Shown: positions 1 through 6,820, counted from the stretch's first letter. The stretch: DNA of 9,568 nt from an uncultured Actinomycetes bacterium (GCA_903822245.1 CAIJOE010000062.1:1-9568), one strand, 5' to 3'. Made by a program: numbers and translations. Notes: generated from the sequence alone by a model not told the origin.

Positions 1-872
1 AAGAGATCATCTGGCTCACCGATACCAAGTAGGTGCCGGGGTTTATCTCTGGGCAACTCATCTGCCATCCAGCCAACAATTGTTCCAAGGTTTTCTTTAT
101 CTAGCGCCCCGCCCAAACCAAAGCCATCAAAAGTGATTCCATCTTCATTTAGGCCTGATAAATCGCGTGCAGCTTTTCTCCGCAAATCTTCATATTGGGC
201 ACCCTGCAAAACACCCCAAAGAGCTTGGTATGGCTTACCAACTCGCTCCCGAGTAAGACGCCCATGTTCTTTTAAGCAACGCTTGGCCCAGAGGCGTGTT
301 CGCTCAAGTGATTTCTCTTGATACTTACGGGTGTTGTGCAAAGTAGTGCATTCATCAAAAGCAAAGATTATGTCGGCGCCTAATTGGTGCTGAACTTGCA
401 TGGAAATCTCTGGAGTAAATCGATGCATCGAGCCATCTAAGTGCGATTTAAAAGTAACGCCATCATCATCCACATGAGCAAGTCGTTCTTTCTTATCAGC
501 AATAACCTCATCGGATCTAAAGGTTTGCTCATCCATGGCAATTACTTTCTTAAACCCAACCCCAAGGGAAAGAACTTGAAAGCCGCCGCTATCGGTATAT
601 GTGGGACCAGACCAATTCATAAATTTCCCGAGGCCACCGGCTTCATCAATTAGATCAGGGCCGGGTTGGAGATAGAGGTGATAGGCATTAGACAAGATTG
701 CTTGGGCACTTAACTCTTTCATTGATTCTGGCAGCACAGCTTTGACAGTGGCTTTAGTTCCAACTGGGATAAAAGCGGGAGTTTGAATTTGGCCATGCGG
801 GGTCGTGATTACACCTGCGCGCCCTTTGGCGCCAGATAAATCTTTTTCAACCTTGAAGCCAAACTCACTCAT
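1..872 (-). CDS. tgt: tRNA-guanine(34) transglycosylase (queuine tRNA-ribosyltransferase), 5' part, cut at window edge
   Basis: Reading the minus strand from ATG at 872 gives 290 residues with no stop before the window edge; the family is usually about 380-430 residues, so roughly the last quarter is missing. Tgt swaps guanine 34 in the anticodon of GUN tRNAs for a queuine-type base. Visible family marks are PVGTKATVK (36-44), the TDSGGFQ motif with general acid/base Asp94, FDECT with base-recognition Asp173, the GVLQGAQYEDLR segment (220-231) and GLGGAL (252-257). The catalytic nucleophile Asp and the Cys3-His zinc site lie beyond the edge and cannot be checked. Compared with E. coli Tgt there is an insertion of about 25 residues after SGGFQ (about 104-136), which I recall from actinobacterial homologues. 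No Shine-Dalgarno is visible; a GATAAT box ends 6 nt before the ATG, suggesting a leaderless mRNA. It is divergent from dppC and shares its promoter region. No other queuosine gene is in the window. Confidence 0.95.
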   Translation of the reverse strand, partial: MSEFGFKVEKDLSGAKGRAGVITTPHGQIQTPAFIPVGTKATVKAVLPESMKELSAQAILSNAYHLYLQPGPDLIDEAGGLGKFMNWSGPTYTDSGGFQVLSLGVGFKKVIAMDEQTFRSDEVIADKKERLAHVDDDGVTFKSHLDGSMHRFTPEISMQVQHQLGADIIFAFDECTTLHNTRKYQEKSLERTRLWAKRCLKEHGRLTRERVGKPYQALWGVLQGAQYEDLRRKAARDLSGLNEDGITFDGFGLGGALDKENLGTIVGWMADELPRDKPRHLLGIGEPDDL

Positions 873-877
873 ATGGC

Positions 878-884
878 TATTATC
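878..884. promoter_or_regulatory. Overlapping divergent -10 elements for tgt (minus) and dppC (plus)
   Basis: On the plus strand TATTAT (878-883) is followed by 7 nt and the dppC ATG at 891. On the minus strand GATAAT (884-879) is followed by 6 nt and the tgt ATG at 872. The two -10 boxes share five base pairs, so one near-symmetric AT-rich site can serve both directions. No good -35 is present on either side (plus: TTGAAG at 853-858 with a long 19-bp spacer; minus: TTTATG at 907-902 with 17 bp, only 3 of 6 consensus bases). The predicted transcripts start at or next to the ATGs. This is inference from spacing, not measured. Confidence 0.55.
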
Positions 885-890
885 TACCCT

Positions 891-1847
891 ATGAGTGCGA
901 CCATAAAACTTAGCGATGGAGAGTTGGCGCAGCGAAGTCCCCGCCAAATCGCATGGATGCGCCTAAAGCGAAACAAAGTCGCATTAGTTTCAGCAGGAGT
1001 GGCTTTATTTTTCGTTGTTATTGCTTTTCTTGCCCCGGTGATCACTGGACTATTTCATGTTGACAACACAAAGCTCTACCTTGATCAATTAATAGATGGC
1101 CAACCAAAGGGTGGCTTTGGTGGAATTAGCTGGTCCCATCCTTTTGGCATCGAACCGGGGGCTGGGCGAGATTTGATGGCATTGCTTCTTTATGGTTCTC
1201 GAATCTCGTTTTCAATTGCAATTATTACATCAGTTACTTATGTTGGGATCGGCCTGGTGCTAGGAATTTCTGCGGCATATATGGGTGGGGCAGTGGATTC
1301 AATTCTTGGTCGAATCGCTGATTTTCTTCTTTCCTTCCCAACCACCTTTATGTTCGTAGCTCTTAGCGTTCCCTTAACAATGCGTGTTGAGGCATTGGGA
1401 ATTGCTAAGGACAACGGGGCTCGAATTGTTGTAATGGTTTTAATCCTTACTGTATTTAGTTGGCCCGGTTTCTATCGCGTGGTTCGTTCGCAAGTTTTGA
1501 GCTTGCGCGAGCGAGAATTTGTTCTGGCGGCAAGTGCGTTGGGCGCATCTAGAAAAAGAATTATCTTTAAAGAACTTCTGCCAAACCTTTGGCCACTTGC
1601 CATTATTTACTTATCTATTTCACTGCCAGGTTATTTAGCCGCAGAGGCAGTCTTCTCTTTCCTTGGTGTTGGCGTGCAAGCTCCAAGTTCAACTTGGGGT
1701 CTTGTCCTAAACGATGCTTCATCCTTCTGGCAACGCGATCCCACCTATTTGGCGATACCTGCCGGAATGGTAATTATTGTTGTCCTTTCATTAAACCTTC
1801 TTGGTGATGGTTTGCGTGATGCTCTTGACCCTAAATCTGATCGGTAA
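891..1847 (+). CDS. dppC: Dipeptide/oligopeptide ABC transporter permease, DppC/OppC family
   Basis: A 318-residue inner permease subunit of a peptide-type ABC importer. It has a basic N-terminal segment (WMRLKRNK) before a first membrane helix at about 32-52, then the family motif HPFGIEPGAGRDL ahead of the core BPD_transp_1 domain with about five further helices. The EAA coupling loop is clear at 209-232 (EFVLAASALG, then LLPN) and contacts the ATPases. The C-terminus LGDGLRDALDP is typical of DppC. I chose ATG 891 over the in-frame ATG 873, because 891 follows a TATTAT box by 7 nt, whereas 873 abuts the tgt start codon and has neither a Shine-Dalgarno nor a usable -10. The gene precedes the binding-protein gene instead of following dppB, which is an unusual order. 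The exact substrate is not readable from the permease; Dpp, Opp and related nickel or glycan systems share this fold. Confidence 0.92.
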   Translation: MSATIKLSDGELAQRSPRQIAWMRLKRNKVALVSAGVALFFVVIAFLAPVITGLFHVDNTKLYLDQLIDGQPKGGFGGISWSHPFGIEPGAGRDLMALLLYGSRISFSIAIITSVTYVGIGLVLGISAAYMGGAVDSILGRIADFLLSFPTTFMFVALSVPLTMRVEALGIAKDNGARIVVMVLILTVFSWPGFYRVVRSQVLSLREREFVLAASALGASRKRIIFKELLPNLWPLAIIYLSISLPGYLAAEAVFSFLGVGVQAPSSTWGLVLNDASSFWQRDPTYLAIPAGMVIIVVLSLNLLGDGLRDALDPKSDR

Positions 1848-1894
1848 CCCACTGGCTTAACCCCGGATAAGCAAAAACAAGTATCAAAAATCCC

Positions 1895-1923
1895 TTAATT
1901 TTTCCTTAGATAAGACCTAGTAT
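1895..1923 (+). promoter_or_regulatory. Candidate promoter of the substrate-binding protein gene
   Basis: In the 128-bp gap after dppC, TAGTAT (1918-1923) fits a TANNNT -10 box, with TTAATT (1895-1900) 17 bp upstream as a weak -35 (3 of 6 consensus bases). It would give a 5' UTR of about 45 nt carrying a Shine-Dalgarno, unlike the leaderless neighbours. A separate promoter would fit the apparent high expression of the binding protein. Evidence is sequence match only. Confidence 0.35.
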
Positions 1924-1938
1924 CTCTTCCAATAGTGT

Positions 1939-1955
1939 GGCCAAATGGCCGCCAT
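1939..1955. promoter_or_regulatory. Two overlapping short palindromes in the 5' UTR of the binding-protein gene
   Basis: GGCCA-AA-TGGCC (1939-1950) and ATGGC-C-GCCAT (1945-1955) overlap by six bases just downstream of the candidate -10 and upstream of the Shine-Dalgarno. They could form alternative small hairpins in the leader or be an operator. Each is short (5-bp arms), so chance is possible. Confidence 0.25.
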
Positions 1956-1965
1956 ATCGATAGAT

Positions 1966-1970
1966 GAGGA
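1966..1970 (+). promoter_or_regulatory. Shine-Dalgarno GAGGA that fixes the binding-protein start at 1976
   Basis: GAGGA lies 5 nt before ATG 1976, an ideal spacing. It overlaps the other in-frame ATG at 1964, which has no such site upstream, so 1976 is the better start. It is the clearest ribosome binding site in the window. Confidence 0.7.
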
Positions 1971-1975
1971 TACAA

Positions 1976-3724
1976 ATGGCTGAAATCAAAGCTGGGGGTT
2001 CTCGCAATAAGGTAATTGCAATTGTTGCCGCAATTGTTGTTATCGCTGCGGGCGCTTTCGTTGTTTCAAGTAAGGCCGGAAATAAGTCCGGAACCATTTA
2101 CTACATAACCAACGCCCAACAACTAAACCACCTTGACCCACAACGTGTTTACACCGGTGAAGACATCGCATTTCTAAATACATATCTATACCGCACCTTG
2201 GTTAGCTATAACCCAGTTGCTGGCAAGGACTCTTCAAAGCTTGTGCCAGATCTTGCAACCGACATTGGTACTGCAACTGATGGTGGAAAGACTTGGTCTT
2301 GGACGCTAAAGAGTGGCATCAAGTGGTCTGATGGAACTGACCTTACTTGCGAAGATGTTAAGTACGGTATTTCTCGCATCTTTGCAACTGATGTAATCCT
2401 TGATGGACCAACCTATGCGCTACAACTTCTAGATATCCCAGCTGATGCCAAGGGCGTTTCTGCTTACGCAGGCCCTTACAAGAAGACTGGACAAGATCTC
2501 TATGACAAGGCAGTTACCTGCGCAGGTAACACCATCACAATGCACCTTAAGAAAGCTGTTGGTGACTTCAACTACTTCGGTTCATACCCAGCAGTTGCAC
2601 CAGTAAAGGCATCTGCCGACAATGGAGATAAGTACGACCTAAAGCCAATGGGCACCGGGCCATACATGATCGCTTCATTTAAAGCTGGCGATAAGTTAGA
2701 TCTAGTTCGCAATAAGTACTGGGATAAGAAGACCGATGCAATTCGTCCGGCCTATCCAAATGAAGTAATCCTTCGTTTTGGAATCTCAGAAGATGTTCGC
2801 GACCAAATGTTCTTGAAGGACACACAGCCAAACGCTGTTAACTACGATCAAGGACTACAAGCACCAAATAACAACAACAAGGTCTTCCATACAGACGCTA
2901 AGTACAAGGGTCGTGGAATTAACGTCCTTGGACCATTCGTTCGTTATTGGACTGCAAACGTTTCTAAGGGCCACCTTGATTGCCTAGATGTGCGTAAGGC
3001 CGTCTTCTTTGCAATCAATCTCCAATCAATTATCGATCTAAATGGTGGATCTGAGCTATACGGCGCTCCTGCTGATAGCCCAATCTCACCTTCGATCGCT
3101 ACGGACTATGCGCCAACAACTGGCAATATCCACGATTCAAATTGGAAGATCGGTGGTAACCCTGACTATGCCAAGACACTTCTTGCAACTGCAAAGGGTT
3201 CATGTCCTGCGGCATATGCAAAGGCAACTTCAAGTGGTATTTACTTCGACCTTGCTAAGACAGCAACCGGAGAAAAGACTGCAGCACTTATCAAGTCAGC
3301 AATGGAAGCAGCTGGAATGGTTGCCAAGTTCAATCTAATTGAGCCAGGCGTTTACTACCCAACAGTTATGAATCCAGCAAAGCAAGGCGATATCACTCGC
3401 GCCGGCTGGGCAGCTGACTGGGCAAATGCCTCAACAGTTATTCCACCACTATTTATTAAAGATGGTGGCTTTAACCTAAACCAGAACTGGGATGATCCTG
3501 TTTATAAGGACTTCGCAGCCAAGGTATCTGCTGCTCAAGGTGAAACCGATCGTGCAAAGCAAGCAGCTGAGTGGAAAGTTCTAGCTCAGATTGCAATGGA
3601 CCAGTATTGGACCATTATGCCGATCTTCACTAAGCAACAATTCGAGTGGGGTTCAAAGATCGCTGGTGTGGACTTCTGGATGCCTAACGGCGCCCTGTTG
3701 TACCCATCAATGCACCTCAAGTAA
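1976..3724 (+). CDS. ABC transporter substrate-binding protein, family 5 (peptide/DppA-OppA type)
   Basis: A 582-residue extracytoplasmic solute-binding protein (SBP_bac_5 fold) for the flanking importer. A short basic start (KAGGSRNK) precedes a hydrophobic segment at about 13-30. There is no cysteine there, so no lipobox, although Gram-positive binding proteins are usually lipoproteins; it may stay anchored by this helix or be cut near VSSKA-GN (about 34). Family features follow: LDPQRVYTGED near the N-terminus, LVPDLATD, WTLKSGIKWSDGTDLTCEDVKYG, a GTGPYMI segment, then CLDVRKAVFFAIN and a C-terminal WMPNGALLYPSMHL. Its four cysteines (125, 182, 336, 410) could form two disulfides outside the cell. 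Lys is mostly AAG and other codons look selected, more so than in the permease genes, suggesting high expression. A strong terminator follows. The ligand is probably peptides from the neighbouring subunits, but is not proven by sequence. Confidence 0.92.
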   Translation: MAEIKAGGSRNKVIAIVAAIVVIAAGAFVVSSKAGNKSGTIYYITNAQQLNHLDPQRVYTGEDIAFLNTYLYRTLVSYNPVAGKDSSKLVPDLATDIGTATDGGKTWSWTLKSGIKWSDGTDLTCEDVKYGISRIFATDVILDGPTYALQLLDIPADAKGVSAYAGPYKKTGQDLYDKAVTCAGNTITMHLKKAVGDFNYFGSYPAVAPVKASADNGDKYDLKPMGTGPYMIASFKAGDKLDLVRNKYWDKKTDAIRPAYPNEVILRFGISEDVRDQMFLKDTQPNAVNYDQGLQAPNNNNKVFHTDAKYKGRGINVLGPFVRYWTANVSKGHLDCLDVRKAVFFAINLQSIIDLNGGSELYGAPADSPISPSIATDYAPTTGNIHDSNWKIGGNPDYAKTLLATAKGSCPAAYAKATSSGIYFDLAKTATGEKTAALIKSAMEAAGMVAKFNLIEPGVYYPTVMNPAKQGDITRAGWAADWANASTVIPPLFIKDGGFNLNQNWDDPVYKDFAAKVSAAQGETDRAKQAAEWKVLAQIAMDQYWTIMPIFTKQQFEWGSKIAGVDFWMPNGALLYPSMHLK

Positions 3725-3741
3725 GCAAATAGGTAAATAGT

Positions 3742-3780
3742 AAAAAGGGAGAGTGCTCGTGTGAGCACTCTCCCTCTTCT
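3742..3780 (+). terminator. Strong hairpin terminator or attenuator after the binding-protein gene
   Basis: A perfect 12-bp stem, GGGAGAGTGCTC (3747-3758) and GAGCACTCTCCC (3763-3774), with a GTGT loop. It is preceded by five A and followed by the T-rich TCTTCT. It begins about 20 nt after the stop codon and sits before dppB, so it should end most transcripts after the binding protein, with partial read-through possible because the T-tract is interrupted by C. Confidence 0.88.
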
Positions 3781-3808
3781 AATGCGAATATTTTTTTAGA
3801 AAGATCGG

Positions 3809-3820
3809 TATCTTTACAAC
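3809..3820 (+). promoter_or_regulatory. Leaderless promoter (-10) of dppB
   Basis: TATCTT (3809-3814) fits TANNNT and is followed by exactly 6 nt (TACAAC) and the dppB ATG at 3821. No Shine-Dalgarno precedes this ATG. No convincing -35 is seen. It would restart transcription for dppB-dppD-dppF just after the terminator. Confidence 0.5.
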
Positions 3821-4819
3821 ATGTTGAAGTACATATCCAAGCGCGTTATCTATGCCTTTGTGATGCTCTTTGTACTTAGCATTGTCGTTTACTTAATTTT
3901 TGGTCTAGTTCCTATTGATCCAGCCCAGCTTTCTTGTGGCACGCACTGTAATCCAGTTGTCGTAGAAGCCAATCGCCATCGCCTCGGATTAGATATCCCG
4001 CTTTGGCATCAGTGGTGGAACTTCATCATGGGCCTTTTCCAAGGTCGAACATATGGTGAGGGAGCAGCAATAATTCATTGCCCAGCACCTGCCTTTGGCT
4101 ACTCCTTTCCTAACAATGCCTGCGTTAGCGAAGTAATGGCTGGTGCTTTTCCTTTCACATTTACCTTGGCCGTTGGTGCCTTCATCCTTTGGATGGCAGT
4201 TGGTATTTCTTTCGGTATTTTGGCAGCTCGCAAAAAGGGTACTTATATAGATCGTCTTAGTACTGCGTTCGTGCTAATTGGCTCATCGCTACCAATCTTT
4301 ATTCTTGGACTTTTGATCTATATCACCGCATTTTTACTTCACATGATTGATCCCATTGTTCAGGGAACTTGGGTTTCACCTCTGACCGATCCAATTGGTT
4401 TTTTCAAAAACTTTATTTTTGCCTGGATTACATTAGCCCTTGCCTATGCTGCGATTTACACCCGGCTTACCAGAAGCAATGTAATTGAGACATCTTCTGA
4501 AGATTACATTCGCACCGCTAGAGCTAAGGGCGTATCTGAGCGAGATGTGCTCTATCGCCATAATCTACGAACCGCACTTGCACCTCTTATTACAAATGCT
4601 GGATTAGATTTCGGCGGACTACTTGGTGGCGCAATTATTACCGAGCGAGTATTTCAATTACCGGGCCTTGGCTATATGTCGATCAAAGCGGTTCTTCGTG
4701 ATTATGACTTGCCATTAATTATGGGCACGACGTTATTGGCCGCGGCCTTCTTTATTTTCTTTAACTTGATCGTTGATATTGCCTATGCATATTTAGATCC
4801 CCGGGTGCGGATAAATTGA
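3821..4819 (+). CDS. dppB: Dipeptide/oligopeptide ABC transporter permease, DppB/OppB family
   Basis: A 332-residue permease that pairs with the DppC subunit to form the membrane channel. The first helix is at about 9-30 after MLKYISKR, a standard DppB N-terminus, and further helices follow from about 108. The EAA coupling loop runs from EDYIRTARAKG (227-237) to ALAPL. The C-terminal GGAIITERVFQLPGLGYM and YLDPRVRI segments are family hallmarks. The extracellular region between helices 1 and 2 is longer than in E. coli DppB and holds four cysteines (39, 43, 87, 101) that could form disulfides. Its last bases overlap dppD (TTGA, 4816-4819), so the two are translationally coupled. The ATG has no Shine-Dalgarno and sits 6 nt after a -10 box. 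Substrate class is inferred from the family. Confidence 0.92.
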   Translation: MLKYISKRVIYAFVMLFVLSIVVYLIFGLVPIDPAQLSCGTHCNPVVVEANRHRLGLDIPLWHQWWNFIMGLFQGRTYGEGAAIIHCPAPAFGYSFPNNACVSEVMAGAFPFTFTLAVGAFILWMAVGISFGILAARKKGTYIDRLSTAFVLIGSSLPIFILGLLIYITAFLLHMIDPIVQGTWVSPLTDPIGFFKNFIFAWITLALAYAAIYTRLTRSNVIETSSEDYIRTARAKGVSERDVLYRHNLRTALAPLITNAGLDFGGLLGGAIITERVFQLPGLGYMSIKAVLRDYDLPLIMGTTLLAAAFFIFFNLIVDIAYAYLDPRVRIN

Positions 4820-5826
4820 GCCATCTACTAGAAGTTAAGAATTTATCGGTGGCATTTCCCACCGAAGATGGTTTGGTCCAAGCCACTGATGACGTTTCAT
4901 TTCATGTTGATTTGGGCGAGACCCTTGCCATTGTTGGTGAGTCTGGCTCAGGTAAATCTGTCTCCAGTATGGCAATCATGGGGCTTCACAATCCAAAGAC
5001 TGCCAAGATCTCTGGCCAAGTTTTAATCACTTCAATGGGTTCAACTACTGATGTGGTTTCGGCTAGTTCTGAGACCGTGCGTAAATTGCGTGGCGGCACG
5101 GTCTCGATGATCTTCCAAGACCCGATGTCAGCTCTGCATCCATATTTCACTATTGGAAATCAAGTCTCTGAGGCTTGGTTACTTCATAACGATGGCACGA
5201 AAGAAGATGCCCGAAAGAAATCAATTGAGATGTTGGATCTAGTTGGTATTTCAGATGCCAAGAATCGCTTTGATTCATACCCACATCAATTCTCCGGAGG
5301 TATGCGCCAGCGGGTAATGATTGCAATGGCCTTGGTTAATCACCCAAAGATCTTGATTGCTGATGAGCCAACTACCGCTTTAGATGTGACCGTACAGGCC
5401 CAGATTTTGAAGCTATTAAAAGATATGCAAAAAGAATTCAATATGGCGGTAATCCTAATTACCCATGACATGGGCGTGGTTGCCGAAGTGGCTGATCGAA
5501 TAAATGTCATGTATGCCGGTCGGCTAGTTGAAGAAGGCCAAGTTGATGAAATTTATAAGAACCCAGTCCATCCCTACACAATTGGGCTACTCCAATCAGT
5601 TCCTAGAGTGGATCAAATACGAGGCACCAGACTTAAAGCTATCCCAGGTCAACCACCTTCCTTAATCTCACTTCCGGGCGGATGTGCCTTTGAGCCTCGA
5701 TGTGAATTTGCTAAATACGTTCCAGATAATCGATGCAAGAGCACTCGCCCAGAAGTAGAAATAAAACTTGCTGGCCATCAAGCTCGTTGTCACTTGAGTG
5801 CCCAAGAAGTTAGGTCACACCTATGA
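4816..5826 (+). CDS. dppD: Peptide ABC transporter ATP-binding protein, DppD/OppD family
   Basis: A 336-residue cytoplasmic ATPase that, as a heterodimer with DppF, powers import. Walker A is GESGSGKS (41-48), the Q-loop lies in IFQDPMSALHP, the ABC signature is FSGGM (159-163), Walker B is ILIADEP (179-185) with Asp183 and Glu184, and the switch His is in ITHDMG. The C-terminal oligopeptide-transporter extension (oligo_HPY) carries Cys290, 296, 307 and 325, the spaced cysteines of this subfamily; a mycobacterial OppD homologue is reported to hold an iron-sulfur cluster there. The start is TTG, overlapping the dppB stop by 4 nt, with only a weak GGA site ahead, so re-initiation after dppB translation is likely. 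The end overlaps dppF in ATGA. Confidence 0.93.
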   Translation: MSHLLEVKNLSVAFPTEDGLVQATDDVSFHVDLGETLAIVGESGSGKSVSSMAIMGLHNPKTAKISGQVLITSMGSTTDVVSASSETVRKLRGGTVSMIFQDPMSALHPYFTIGNQVSEAWLLHNDGTKEDARKKSIEMLDLVGISDAKNRFDSYPHQFSGGMRQRVMIAMALVNHPKILIADEPTTALDVTVQAQILKLLKDMQKEFNMAVILITHDMGVVAEVADRINVMYAGRLVEEGQVDEIYKNPVHPYTIGLLQSVPRVDQIRGTRLKAIPGQPPSLISLPGGCAFEPRCEFAKYVPDNRCKSTRPEVEIKLAGHQARCHLSAQEVRSHL

Positions 5827-6794
5827 GTGAAAATATTCTAGAAGTTTCGAATCTGCGAAAGCATTTTGATAGCAGTGGTGGCCTAATTGGTCGAAAGCGC
5901 CATATCGTAAAGGCGGTAGATGGCGTTGATCTAAGCGTTGGAAAAGGTGAAACCGTTGGTTTGGTAGGGGAGTCTGGCTGTGGAAAAACCACAGTTGGCC
6001 GCACAATTTTGAAACTTTATGAACCGACTTCTGGCTCAATTGTTTTTGAAGGTCAAGACATAACTAAGTTTTCTCATTCAAAGATGAAGCCACTTCGCGC
6101 CCAAATGCAGATGATTTTCCAAGATCCATACTCATCGCTAAATCCACGCCATACTGTCGGTGACATTGTTGCGGCCTCATTTGAAATTCATAAAGTCACG
6201 CCAGAAGGTGGCGTAAAGCGCGCGGTCCAAGAACTTCTTGAAAAAGTAGGACTAAACCCAGAACACATAAATCGCTTTCCCCATGAGTTCTCTGGGGGTC
6301 AACGCCAGCGAATTGGTATTGCCCGGGCGATTGCCCTTAGACCAAAATTAATCATTGCCGATGAACCAGTTTCTGCCCTGGACGTTTCAATTCAAGCCCA
6401 GGTTGTGAATCTGCTAGATGATCTGCAAACCGAATTTGGTTTGTCCTATTTGATCGTGGCCCATGACCTCTCAGTAGTCCAACATATTTCCGATCGGGTT
6501 GTGGTTATGTATTTGGGTAAAGTCATGGAGATGGCTAGCACCGAATCACTTTTCAATGCCCCACATCATCCATATACAAAGGCGCTACTTTCAGCAGTGC
6601 CGATTCCAGATCCAGCAATAGAGCGAACTCGTGAGCGAATAACTTTGGTGGGCGACCTGCCAAGTCCAGCTAATCCACCGAGTGGTTGCGTTTTTAATAC
6701 TCGTTGTTGGAAGGCTCAAGAAATTTGCCGAAATTCGGTTCCTGCGCTGCAAACAGTCGGAACTTCAACAGTTGCATGCCATTTCCCCGAATAG
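5823..6794 (+). CDS. dppF: Peptide ABC transporter ATP-binding protein, DppF/OppF family
   Basis: A 323-residue second ATPase of the importer. Walker A is GESGCGKT (49-56), the Q-loop is in IFQDPYSSLNPR, typical of the DppF/OppF branch, the signature is FSGGQ (156-160), Walker B is LIIADEP (176-182) with Asp180 and Glu181, and the switch His is in VAHDLS. The C-terminal extension has Cys289, 295, 302 and 319 with spacing close to that of DppD. The ATG overlaps the dppD TGA in ATGA (5823-5826), with a weak AGGT 7 nt upstream, so it is coupled to dppD. It is the last gene of the plus-strand operon; convergent pepO ends 53 nt further on. All ATPase motifs appear intact. Confidence 0.93.
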   Translation: MSENILEVSNLRKHFDSSGGLIGRKRHIVKAVDGVDLSVGKGETVGLVGESGCGKTTVGRTILKLYEPTSGSIVFEGQDITKFSHSKMKPLRAQMQMIFQDPYSSLNPRHTVGDIVAASFEIHKVTPEGGVKRAVQELLEKVGLNPEHINRFPHEFSGGQRQRIGIARAIALRPKLIIADEPVSALDVSIQAQVVNLLDDLQTEFGLSYLIVAHDLSVVQHISDRVVVMYLGKVMEMASTESLFNAPHHPYTKALLSAVPIPDPAIERTRERITLVGDLPSPANPPSGCVFNTRCWKAQEICRNSVPALQTVGTSTVACHFPE

Positions 6795-6797
6795 GGC

Positions 6798-6820
6798 TAA
6801 AAACCGCCTTTAAAGGCGAA
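6798..6820 (-). terminator. Palindromic terminator between convergent dppF and pepO, better oriented for pepO
   Basis: CGCCTTTAAAGGCG (6805-6818) is a perfect 14-bp palindrome that folds into a short GC-rich hairpin. On the minus strand it is followed by GTTTTT (6804-6799), so it is a Rho-independent terminator for pepO. On the plus strand the following bases are AT-rich but lack a T-run, so it would stop dppF transcripts less well. Confidence 0.65.

Noticed and set aside
133..653. Short plus-strand open frames opposite tgt (133-321 and 441-653)
   Set aside because: They are antisense to a clear tgt reading frame and their translations show no family features.
873..890. Upstream in-frame ATG at 873 as the dppC start
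   Set aside because: It abuts the tgt start codon, lacks a Shine-Dalgarno and any suitably spaced -10, and adds six residues not typical of the family; 891 has a well-spaced TATTAT.
1855..1872. Possible terminator after dppC (GCTTA / TAAGC)
   Set aside because: The stem is only 5 bp and no T-run follows on the plus strand.
1964..1975. ATG 1964 as the binding-protein start
   Set aside because: The GAGGA Shine-Dalgarno lies inside this extension at ideal spacing for ATG 1976, and the extension adds nothing recognisable.
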